From the NCBI GenBank assembly GCA_900545325.1, contig UQZE01000114.1:1-6774 (forward strand): a stretch of 6,774 nt of DNA, written 5' to 3'. The notes beneath the pieces were generated by a model. That model did not search any database. It saw only the letters and a program-made list of their open reading frames with translations, and was not told the origin of the DNA. Origin of the DNA: an uncultured Eubacteriales bacterium. Lineage in GTDB: Bacteria > Bacillota > Clostridia > Christensenellales > Borkfalkiaceae. The translations under genes and the position numbers were made by a program. How positions within the stretch are numbered: the first letter of the stretch is position 1; every line of letters begins with the position of its first letter. Of the stretch, positions 1 to 5,737 are shown piece by piece.

Positions 1-85
1 TACGTTTTACTTGCGATTTTATTGAAAATATATAAACTTTTTTAATTTATTTACTTAAAATATTTTTTAATTTAGCTAATAATAC

Positions 86-114
86 TTGCATTTACCTTTG
101 CGAAATGTTATAAT
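86..114 (+). promoter_or_regulatory. Sigma-A-type promoter of the LacI-family gene
   Basis: The -35 box TTGCAT (86-91) and a perfect -10 box TATAAT (109-114) are separated by exactly 17 bases. Transcription should start near 121, about 20 bases before the start codon at 142. The 85 bases upstream are extremely AT-rich, which could act as an UP element, and I see no gene in them. Confidence 0.85.
89..107. promoter_or_regulatory. Possible operator inside the LacI-gene promoter
   Basis: CATTTACCTTTGCGAAATG has 5-base inverted arms (CATTT/AAATG) and lies between the -35 and -10 boxes, where a bound repressor would block polymerase. LacI-family proteins bind palindromes and often regulate their own genes. 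The arms are short, though, and such a repeat can arise by chance in AT-rich DNA. Autoregulation is inference. Confidence 0.25.
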
Positions 115-141
115 GGAGTTGCAAAAAAGCAAAGAGGTATT

Positions 142-1137
142 ATGCCCGTGAAAAAAGTTTCCCTGGAAACGATCGCCAAACAACTGAATATATCCACGGT
201 TACCGTGCACAAAGCGCTCAAAAACCAGCACGGCGTCGGCCCCGAACTCCGCCAGCGCATACTCGACCTGGCGGACGAGCTGGGCTACGTGCGCCCCGCC
301 GCTGCGGCGACGCACAGTTTCGTGCACATTATACAAAAGGATTTTCTGCTGAGCGCGGACGAACAGTATTACACCACCATATACTATCATCTCAATCACG
401 AGTGCGCGCGTACCGGCGCGAAACTTCACTTCGTCGTGCACGACACGCTGACCGCCACCATGGCCAACATCAAGGGCCTCATGCAGGAAACCTCCATCAG
501 CGGCATATTTATTTCGGGGCAGATAGACAGGGATTTGCTCTGCGAGATAGAAAAGCTGAAAAAGCCCGTGGTCTGCATAGACTTTTTCAGCTCGGATTAT
601 AACTTTAATTATGTGTATGTGGACAATTATTATGCGGGCTACACGCTGGCGAAATACCTCATACGCAAGGGACACAGAAAGATATGCTTCGTCGGGGACA
701 TCAAGTTTTCCAACGCCATAGCAGACCGCTACTTCGGCTGTCTTAGGGCGCTCAACAAATTCGACGTGTCCGAAACCTGCCGCCACATAAACGCCAACAT
801 CGAACGCGGCCTCGCCGTGCCCGAACTCGATCCCGCAGACATGCCCACCGCCTTCATCTGCCATTGCGACAGGGCGGCCAGCACGCTCTATCCCTATCTC
901 GAAAAAGCGGGCTGTAAAATTCCCGACGACGTTTCGGTCATCAGTTTCGACAACACCGACATCTGCCAGATCCTGTCCCCCAAACTGACCTCGCTGGGGA
1001 TAGACAAAAAGGTATTCGCGGTGCAGGCGTTCAACCTCATGCAGCAGGCGGTGGCGAAAAAGGCCAACGGATTGAACTACGTAAAACTCAACCTTTCCCT
1101 TTACGAACGCGAATCGGTGCGCTCGCTGGAAGAATAA
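142..1137 (+). CDS. LacI/GalR-family transcriptional regulator
   Basis: A 331-residue DNA-binding regulator, close to the usual length of about 330-340. Residues 6-27 form the N-terminal helix-turn-helix (VSLETIAKQLNISTVTVHKAL). The rest is a periplasmic-binding-protein-like effector domain, with family signatures at PTAFICHCDRAA (235-246) and IPDDVSVISFDN (260-271). The ligand is probably a sugar or related small molecule and cannot be named. The start ATG follows AAAGAGG by 4 bases; a GTG two codons later (148) is the only near rival. In the recognition helix the usual TVSR is TVHK. The hinge after LGYV (47-50) is unusually short: the normal PNxxAR-L segment is replaced by RPAAAATHSF, leading straight into the first strand. 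The gene has its own promoter and converges on the ATPase gene, sharing a terminator with it. Its regulon is not visible; a weak palindrome in its promoter leaves autoregulation possible. Confidence 0.93.
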   Translation: MPVKKVSLETIAKQLNISTVTVHKALKNQHGVGPELRQRILDLADELGYVRPAAAATHSFVHIIQKDFLLSADEQYYTTIYYHLNHECARTGAKLHFVVHDTLTATMANIKGLMQETSISGIFISGQIDRDLLCEIEKLKKPVVCIDFFSSDYNFNYVYVDNYYAGYTLAKYLIRKGHRKICFVGDIKFSNAIADRYFGCLRALNKFDVSETCRHINANIERGLAVPELDPADMPTAFICHCDRAASTLYPYLEKAGCKIPDDVSVISFDNTDICQILSPKLTSLGIDKKVFAVQAFNLMQQAVAKKANGLNYVKLNLSLYERESVRSLEE

Positions 1138-1167
1138 AAAAACGGACTCGTCTTTGAGTCCGTTTTT
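1138..1167. terminator. Bidirectional intrinsic terminator between convergent genes
   Basis: The stem CGGACTC (1143-1149) pairs with GAGTCCG (1156-1162) around a 6-base loop. An A-tract lies before it and a T-tract (1163-1167, more Ts after 1170) follows it, so it works in both directions. It begins directly after the regulator's stop codon (1135-1137) and ends 2 bases before the complement of the ATPase stop codon (1170-1172), so it should terminate both transcripts. Confidence 0.92.
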
Positions 1168-1169
1168 CA

Positions 1170-3836
1170 TTATTTTTTTCCGCGTTTCGCCGCGCGCATA
1201 AAGATCTTACTGACCTCCACGGCCGCGAGCGGAAAGAGCGAAAGCCCCGCCGCCGCCAGCCATTCGCGCCAGCCGAGCGGCACGAATTTAAAAAATCCCT
1301 GCAACGGCGGCACCAGCAGCACGAGGAGAGCGATCGCCGCCGAAACGCACATGGCGCCTAGCAGATAAAAGTTATGTTCCTTGTTGCGCGTAAAAATGCT
1401 GTCGTAATTGCTGCGCTGATTGAGCGAGTGGAGCAGTTGCGAAAACGCCAGCACGATAAAGGTCATCGTCATAGCCTCGGCATGGTCGCCGAAATACAGT
1501 TCGCCCAGCCAGTAGGCCGCAAGCGTGGCGACCGAGATGAAAATGCCGTGCAATATAATGCGGAAAAGCAGTCCGTCCGCAAAGAGCGTACCGCTCTTGA
1601 TCGGCTTGGTCTTCATTACGTTGCTGTCCGCGGGATCCACCCCGAGCGCGATTGCGGGAAGCGAGTCCGTGGCGAGGTTGATGAGCAGGATATGCACCGC
1701 CAGAATGGGATCGGCCCAGTTGAAACAAACCGCCAGAAAGAGCGTGAGTATTTCCGCGATATTCCCCGCGACGAGGAACTGGATCACCTTCTGAATGTTC
1801 CTGTAAACGCGCCGTCCCTCCCGTACGGCCGCTTCTATGGTCGTAAAATTGTCGTCCATCAGGATCATGTCCGCGGAATCCTTCGCCACGTCCGTGCCCG
1901 TGATGCCCATGGCAATGCCGATATCGGCTTCCTTGAGCGCGGGCGAATCGTTTACGCCGTCGCCCGTCATCGCGGCGATCTCGCCGTTCCGTTTGAGCGA
2001 CTGAATGATGCGCATTTTGTCCGCGGGCGAAACGCGCGCGAACACAGTCGTCTTTTTCACCGCCGCGTCCAGCTCGTCGTCCGTCATTTCGGCAAGCTCC
2101 TGCCCCGTTAAGGCAATATTCCCTTCGCGGAAGATATGCAGCTGCTTTGCGATGGCGGTCGCCGTGATCTTGTGGTCCCCCGTGATCATCACGACCTGTA
2201 TCCCCGCCGCGTGGCAGGTTTCCACCGCGCCGATTACTTCCTTTCTCGGCGGATCTATCATGCCCGCCGCCCCGACGAAGATCATATCCCTTTCAACGTC
2301 CGCAGTTTCGTCTTCGGGCACTTGCGCGAGCACGCGTTTGGCAAAGCCCAGCACGCGCAACGCGTCCGCGCTCATCTTCTGCACGAGGGAGGAAATTTTC
2401 GCTCTGTCCGCCTCCGTCATGTCCCGCACGCCGTTTTCCGTCAGGATACGCGTGCAGAGCGGGAGCATTTCGTCCACCGCACCCTTGGTATAAGCGACGA
2501 TCTCGCCGCCGATCTCGTGCACGGTGGTCATGCGCTTTCTCACGGAGTCGAAAGGCTGTTCGAAAACGCGGGGATATTTGTCCTCCAGCTCTTCGTTATC
2601 CACGCCGAATCTGTCCGCATAAAAGAGGAGCGCGCCCTCCGTGGGATCGCCCAGCGTTTCGCCCGGACGGTCGGGATCTTTGGAGGCATTGTTGCAGAGC
2701 GCGCAGCCGTATACCATATCCATGCAGAGCGGGCCGTATTTCGTTACGGACTCCGCCGCTTCGGTCGCCGCCCCCGCCTCGAAATCGCCGTTGACGGCGA
2801 TTGCGGTAACGGTCATCTTATTGAGTGTGAGCGTTCCCGTCTTGTCGCAACAGACGACGGTAGCGCCGCCCAGCGTTTCCACGGCGGGCAGATTGCGCAC
2901 CAGAGCGTTTTTCTTCGCCATGCGCTGCACGCCGAGCGCCATGATGATGGTGGCCGTCGCAGGCAACCCCTCCGGAATGATGGAAATAGCCAAAGAGATC
3001 GCCGTCATGACGAGGGGCAGCAGCTCTCTGCCGCGCAACACGCCGATGACGAACACCAGAACGCAGACGATCAGCCCGACCAGACTCAGAATTTTGCCCA
3101 CAGAATTGAGTTTCTTTTTGAGCGGCGTTTCCGTTTCGTCCGTTTCTTCCAACAGTCCCGCGATCTTGCCGACTTCTGTATCCATGCCCGTGCCGACGAC
3201 GATGCCGCGCGCATTACCGTACATTACCACCGAGGAGGTGTAAGCCATGTTCACCCTGTCGCCCAGAGGAACGTCCTCCGCGAGTACCGTGGGACCGTCC
3301 TTTTCGGAGGGTACGCTCTCGCCCGTAAGCGCGGCTTCCTGTATCTTTATATTGGAATCCGCGATGATGCGAATGTCCGCGGGTACGATGGCGCCGTCCT
3401 CCAGATAGATGATGTCGCCGGGGACGAGTTCGCCCGCAGGCACCACGCTTTCCTCCCCCTCCCGCAGCACGCGTGCGGTGGGCGCGCTCATGCTTTTCAG
3501 CGCTTCCAGCGCGTTGGCGGCTTTCTTTTCCTGCACTATGCCGACCGCCGCGTTGAGCGCGACCACGGCGAGTATGATCACCGCTTCCGCCCATTCCCCC
3601 ATGACCATGGAAAATACCGCCGCCGCGAGCAGGATGAGGACCATTACGTCCGTTACCTGTTCCCAAAGCATTTTCCATACGCTTTTCGGTTTTCTCTGCC
3701 GCAGATCGTTTCTGCCATACTCCTGCAACCTCTTTGCCGCCTCGGCGTCGCTCAGTCCTTCTTCGCTCGTGGAAAGAGCGCGTTCCACATCGGAAACCGA
3801 CATCGCGTGCCAAGGCTTACGTTCGTGACCTTCCAT
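1170..3836 (-). CDS. P2A-type (SERCA/PMR1-like) calcium-transporting ATPase
   Basis: An 888-residue membrane pump that should export Ca2+ (possibly Mn2+) using ATP. Visible in order: cation-ATPase N-terminal domain (about 8-55); M1-M2 (about 62-102); actuator domain with TGES (171-174); M3-M4 with PEGLP (288-292); phosphorylation site DKTGT with D331; nucleotide-binding domain with KGA (451-453); TGD (552-554); hinge GDGVND (625-630); and M5-M10 (about 685-878). By alignment with SERCA, ligands E289 (E309), N692 (N768), E695 (E771), N720 (N796), T723 (T799) and D724 (D800) are kept, while M8 E908 is Q800. The site II ligands are therefore intact and site I is altered, so one or two ions per cycle cannot be decided. 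I start at the ATG at 3836 because AAGGAG precedes it by 4 bases. The frame runs on to a TTG at 3872, but that lies in the U-tract of the upstream hairpin and would add 12 unrelated residues. Expression probably depends on the leader and promoter at 3863-4023. Confidence 0.95.
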   Translation of the reverse strand: MEGHERKPWHAMSVSDVERALSTSEEGLSDAEAAKRLQEYGRNDLRQRKPKSVWKMLWEQVTDVMVLILLAAAVFSMVMGEWAEAVIILAVVALNAAVGIVQEKKAANALEALKSMSAPTARVLREGEESVVPAGELVPGDIIYLEDGAIVPADIRIIADSNIKIQEAALTGESVPSEKDGPTVLAEDVPLGDRVNMAYTSSVVMYGNARGIVVGTGMDTEVGKIAGLLEETDETETPLKKKLNSVGKILSLVGLIVCVLVFVIGVLRGRELLPLVMTAISLAISIIPEGLPATATIIMALGVQRMAKKNALVRNLPAVETLGGATVVCCDKTGTLTLNKMTVTAIAVNGDFEAGAATEAAESVTKYGPLCMDMVYGCALCNNASKDPDRPGETLGDPTEGALLFYADRFGVDNEELEDKYPRVFEQPFDSVRKRMTTVHEIGGEIVAYTKGAVDEMLPLCTRILTENGVRDMTEADRAKISSLVQKMSADALRVLGFAKRVLAQVPEDETADVERDMIFVGAAGMIDPPRKEVIGAVETCHAAGIQVVMITGDHKITATAIAKQLHIFREGNIALTGQELAEMTDDELDAAVKKTTVFARVSPADKMRIIQSLKRNGEIAAMTGDGVNDSPALKEADIGIAMGITGTDVAKDSADMILMDDNFTTIEAAVREGRRVYRNIQKVIQFLVAGNIAEILTLFLAVCFNWADPILAVHILLINLATDSLPAIALGVDPADSNVMKTKPIKSGTLFADGLLFRIILHGIFISVATLAAYWLGELYFGDHAEAMTMTFIVLAFSQLLHSLNQRSNYDSIFTRNKEHNFYLLGAMCVSAAIALLVLLVPPLQGFFKFVPLGWREWLAAAGLSLFPLAAVEVSKIFMRAAKRGKK

Positions 3837-3862
3837 ATAACTCCTTAAAATATAGTTTTTCA

Positions 3863-3901
3863 AAAAACACAAAAAGACATAGCCGTATACGGTTATGTCT
3901 T
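3863..3901 (-). terminator. Intrinsic terminator or attenuator in the ATPase leader
   Basis: On the minus strand AAGACATA pairs with TATGTCTT (3901-3894 with 3881-3874), then one A-C mismatch, then CCG/CGG closing a TATA loop. A U-rich tail follows (TTTT-GTG-TTTTTT, 3873-3862). This is a full terminator shape, yet it sits after the only strong promoter and 17 bases before the ATPase ribosome binding site. Either it ends a small RNA with leaky readthrough, or it is a regulated attenuator for the pump. Read in the plus direction the mismatch becomes a G-U pair, but no T-tract follows, so the minus strand is the likely functional direction. Confidence 0.75.
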
Positions 3902-3908
3902 GTGCAAT

Positions 3909-3962
3909 TTATTCGATTTTATAACTAGGGGCGGGGCCTGTGTCCCCGGTGCCGTCGTCCAT
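3909..3962 (-). CDS. Possible 17-residue leader peptide upstream of the ATPase
   Basis: ATG to TAA encodes MDDGTGDTGPAPSYKIE. The N-terminal part has three Asp, four Gly and two Pro (positions 10 and 12). The stop codon lies 7 bases before the terminator hairpin, so a ribosome held on the last codons would cover the hairpin's 5' arm and could favour readthrough into the pump gene. Translation is uncertain: GGAG lies only 1 base before the ATG, and AGAGG lies 13 bases before it. The region also folds as GC-rich RNA, so the reading frame could be incidental. The comparison is with mgtL, the acidic and proline-containing 17-residue leader peptide of E. coli mgtA, another P-type ATPase gene; the sequences themselves are not alignable. 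Confidence 0.35.
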   Translation of the reverse strand: MDDGTGDTGPAPSYKIE

Positions 3963-3994
3963 TCTCCGAAAAAATCCTCTTTGTGTTTTTATTT

Positions 3995-4023
3995 ATGTTA
4001 TCACAAAACCGCGCCCTTGTCAA
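3995..4023 (-). promoter_or_regulatory. Sigma-A-type promoter for the ATPase leader
   Basis: On the minus strand a perfect -35 TTGACA (4023-4018), a 17-base spacer and -10 TAACAT (4000-3995) predict a start near 3988. I found no comparable promoter closer to the ATPase gene: a TATATT next to its ribosome binding site has no -35 partner. This is therefore the likely promoter for both leader and pump. It begins 14 bases downstream of the tRNA terminator's T-tract. Confidence 0.82.
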
Positions 4024-4037
4024 ACGAATCGCGCCGC

Positions 4038-4075
4038 AAAAAAACAAAAAGGCGGCGCCGTTTTCGGACGCCGCC
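4038..4075 (-). terminator. Intrinsic terminator of tRNA-Ser
   Basis: Read on the minus strand, GGCGGCG (4075-4069) pairs with CGCCGCC (4057-4051). A further CCG/CGG pairing sits above one bulged base and a 4-base loop. The U-rich tail TTTTTGTTTTTTT follows (4050-4038). It begins 6 bases after the tRNA's CCA end, a typical strong tRNA terminator. Confidence 0.93.
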
Positions 4076-4081
4076 TTTCCG

Positions 4082-4172
4082 TGGCGGAGAAAGAGGGATT
4101 TGAACCCTCGCTACGCGTTAACGTACTACTCCCTTAGCAGGGGAGCCCCTTCGGCCTCTTGGGTATTTCTCC
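4082..4172 (-). tRNA. tRNA-Ser (anticodon GCU)
   Basis: A 91-base class II tRNA with an encoded CCA end (4084-4082). The acceptor stem pairs GGAGAAA (5') with TTTCTCC, with discriminator G at 4085 as expected for serine. The anticodon stem CTCCC/GGGAG encloses loop CTGCTAA, giving anticodon GCU (4138-4136), which reads AGC/AGU. A long variable arm (TACG/CGTA stem) and the T arm GAGGG-TTCAAAT-CCCTC are clear. It is a single gene with its own promoter (4211-4239) and terminator. Confidence 0.97.
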
Positions 4173-4210
4173 GCGACCGAAACGCATAGATTTGGTTTTA
4201 ATGCTAAAAT

Positions 4211-4239
4211 AGCATATCACAATTTTTCCCAAATGTCAA
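4211..4239 (-). promoter_or_regulatory. Sigma-A-type promoter of tRNA-Ser
   Basis: On the minus strand a perfect -35 TTGACA (4239-4234) and -10 TATGCT (4216-4211) are 17 bases apart. The start is predicted near 4204, about 30 bases before the mature tRNA 5' end at 4172, leaving a short AT-rich precursor leader for RNase P. Confidence 0.87.
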
Positions 4240-4250
4240 ATTTATATCTG

Positions 4251-4287
4251 AAAATTTTACGCTTTTTTTGCGCCCGCGTAAAGTTTT
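4251..4287. repeat. 12-base inverted repeat between cls and the tRNA promoter
   Basis: AAAATTTTACGC (4251-4262) can pair with GCGTAAAGTTTT (4276-4287) over 12 positions, with one G-T, around a 13-base loop holding a T7 run and GCGCCC. On the minus strand the 3' arm ends in AAAATTTT, so it could end the cls transcript. It lies just upstream of the tRNA -35 box and could insulate it. No clean T-tract follows, so a terminator role is only probable. Confidence 0.5.
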
Positions 4288-4298
4288 ATAATTGTATC

Positions 4299-4320
4299 GA
4301 ACAGCGAAAGAAAGCTGTTC
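4299..4320. repeat. Hairpin just downstream of cls
   Basis: GAACAGC (4299-4305) and GCTGTTC (4314-4320) form a perfect 7-base stem around an 8-base loop, 25 bases after the cls stop codon in the direction of its transcription. The bases that follow on the minus strand are AT-rich but not a U-tract. On the plus strand a T7 run begins about 8 bases after the stem. It may be a weak terminator or an mRNA 3'-end stabiliser. Confidence 0.45.
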
Positions 4321-4345
4321 TGTACGATTTTTTTCGCGGCGGCCT

Positions 4346-5737
4346 CTACATCATCGGCGCGAACACCTTCAAAAGCTTCCCCTTTACGCCCGCGGCCTTT
4401 TCCTCATAGGGCGCGGCGTCTTTGAGAATGTCCCGCTCGACCGTCTTTGCAAGTTTAGCGCTCTTCACGAATACCCCCGTTTCAAAGTGAAGGTACATGC
4501 TGCGGTAATCGAGATTGCCCGAACCGCACACCGCGTAACGGCCGTCCACGGCGGTGTTTTTCGCATGGATGAATCCTTTTTTGTATTTCAGCACGTTCAC
4601 CCCGCGTTTTTTCAGCTTTTCCGCGACGGAAAGCGTAACGGCGTACACCGTCTTTTTATCGGGGATTCCGGGAATGACCACGCTCACCTCCACGCCCCGC
4701 GCCGCCGCCGCGGCCAGCGCGGACGATACGCCGTCGTCGGGAATAAGATAGGGCGTGGATATGACAACGCTCTTTTTCGCGTTGTACACGAGCGTTTTAT
4801 AGACCTCAGCAAGCCTGCTCACGCCCCGCGTGGGCGCGGATACGAAGGTGCGCAGTTCCCCGCCGTCCGCGGCAGGTTTCGCCCTGTTCAGATACCGTTC
4901 GTAACGTTCCTTTTTGCGGCGGCCGAAATCGTAGGCGGTGAAAAACCCCTCGGTGAGGGCGTTGACCGCCCGCCCTTCGTAACTCATTCCGCCGTCTTTC
5001 CATATCCCGCAGCGCAGGTCCTCGCCGAAATATTCGTCGCCGACGTTCACGCCGCCGACATACCCCTTCACGCCGTCGATTACGGCGCTTTTGCTGTGGT
5101 TGCGGTTATTGACGCCGCCTTTGAAAAACAGCCCTATTTTGTTAAAACACCTGCACGTTACCCCCGTTTCCGCTGCGAACGCCTTGATCTCTTTTTCAAA
5201 GCCGCCCGAACCGAACCCGTCGTACAGCAGTCTGACCTCCGCGCCCCGCGCGACGGCGTTTTTCATGGCGGAAAAAAGTTTTTTTTGCAGAACGCCCGCT
5301 TTTACGATGTAAAACTGCAAAAACACAAACCGCTTCGCCTTGTCTATGTCCGCGATGAGCGCTTCGAAAAACTCCCTGCCGTTATCGAAATAACGGATAT
5401 TCTCGGCGGCGTACGCCTCGGCGCCGAACTGCGAGGCCAGATAGTTCCCCGTCTTTGAATATTCCTCGTCCGTCCGCCTGCTCCTGCGCGCCGCACGCCA
5501 CTTTCCGAGCTGCATGACGCCGCAGACGATCGCTCCGAAAAGCGGAAACATGCACAGAAGAAGGACGTATAACGTCTTATACGCGTCGTTCATTTCGGTA
5601 TTCAGCACGACTACGCAGAGCACAACGGATAGCGCGCGGAAAATAAGGCTCAGATAAAACCAACGGCTGAAAAACACCGACGCGGCGATGAGCAGCGCAA
5701 ACTCGAGCGCGATCGCGCCGAACCTTAAAAACCTCAT
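4346..5737 (-). CDS. cls: Cardiolipin synthase, phospholipase D family
   Basis: A 463-residue membrane enzyme expected to join two phosphatidylglycerols into cardiolipin plus glycerol. The N-terminal 78 residues are strongly hydrophobic (segments about 5-23, 28-46 and 56-77), matching the membrane anchors of bacterial Cls. Two catalytic HKD motifs follow. The first has H214, K216, D221 and downstream GG-N (228-231), inside RNHSKSAVIDG. The second has H391, K393, D398 and GSGN (405-408). Both are complete, so it should be active. Length is slightly below the usual 480-510. The start ATG overlaps the stop of the upstream VanW gene (ATGA, 5737-5734) and is preceded by AAGGGGG 5 bases away, so translation is probably coupled. 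Other PLD-family phospholipid synthases are possible, but the topology and paired motifs favour Cls. Hairpins at 4251-4320 may end the transcript. Confidence 0.93.
   Translation of the reverse strand: MRFLRFGAIALEFALLIAASVFFSRWFYLSLIFRALSVVLCVVVLNTEMNDAYKTLYVLLLCMFPLFGAIVCGVMQLGKWRAARRSRRTDEEYSKTGNYLASQFGAEAYAAENIRYFDNGREFFEALIADIDKAKRFVFLQFYIVKAGVLQKKLFSAMKNAVARGAEVRLLYDGFGSGGFEKEIKAFAAETGVTCRCFNKIGLFFKGGVNNRNHSKSAVIDGVKGYVGGVNVGDEYFGEDLRCGIWKDGGMSYEGRAVNALTEGFFTAYDFGRRKKERYERYLNRAKPAADGGELRTFVSAPTRGVSRLAEVYKTLVYNAKKSVVISTPYLIPDDGVSSALAAAAARGVEVSVVIPGIPDKKTVYAVTLSVAEKLKKRGVNVLKYKKGFIHAKNTAVDGRYAVCGSGNLDYRSMYLHFETGVFVKSAKLAKTVERDILKDAAPYEEKAAGVKGKLLKVFAPMM

Larger units (their letters stand above)
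3863..3990 (-). promoter_or_regulatory. Candidate cis-regulatory leader (attenuator) of the calcium ATPase
   Basis: About 125 transcribed bases between the consensus promoter (start near 3988) and the pump's ribosome binding site. From 5' to 3' it holds: an A-rich 5' end (AAAAACACAAA, 3990-3980); AGAGG (3980-3976); a 17-codon reading frame (3962-3909); a stem inside that frame pairing CGGGG (3948-3944) with CCCCG (3936-3932); and a terminator hairpin (3901-3874) with a U-rich tail. The 5' end is perfectly complementary over 11 bases to that tail (3873-3863), extendable to 14 with one G-U pair at the hairpin base. I looked for T-box, M-box, yybP-ykoY and fluoride-type signatures and saw none. 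Regulation by attenuation is inferred from layout; an independent small RNA is the main alternative. Confidence 0.55.

Noticed and set aside
76..1170. A 364-residue minus-strand open frame
   Set aside because: It is antisense to the LacI-family gene, which has clear motifs, promoter and ribosome binding site.
2136..3848. A 570-residue plus-strand open frame
   Set aside because: It lies wholly antisense to the ATPase gene and is rich in His and Arg with no recognisable domain, typical of a shadow frame in GC-rich DNA.
3851..3860. Promoter immediately upstream of the ATPase using TATATT
   Set aside because: No -35 box lies at a suitable distance, and the start would fall within the ribosome binding site.
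3837..3872. Longer ATPase start at a TTG (3872)
   Set aside because: The extra 12 residues would begin in the U-tract of the leader hairpin, and the ATG at 3836 has a good AAGGAG site.
3863..3990. T-box, M-box, yybP-ykoY or fluoride riboswitch
   Set aside because: The conserved cores of these classes (for example the T-box GGUGGNACCGCG) are absent; only an unnamed attenuator-like layout can be supported.
3900..4189. Several 65-70-residue plus-strand frames across the leader and tRNA
   Set aside because: They run antisense through a tRNA, a terminator and promoters and have no convincing start sites.
4292..5458. A 388-residue plus-strand open frame
   Set aside because: It is antisense to cls, which carries two complete HKD motifs; the plus frame shows no family features.
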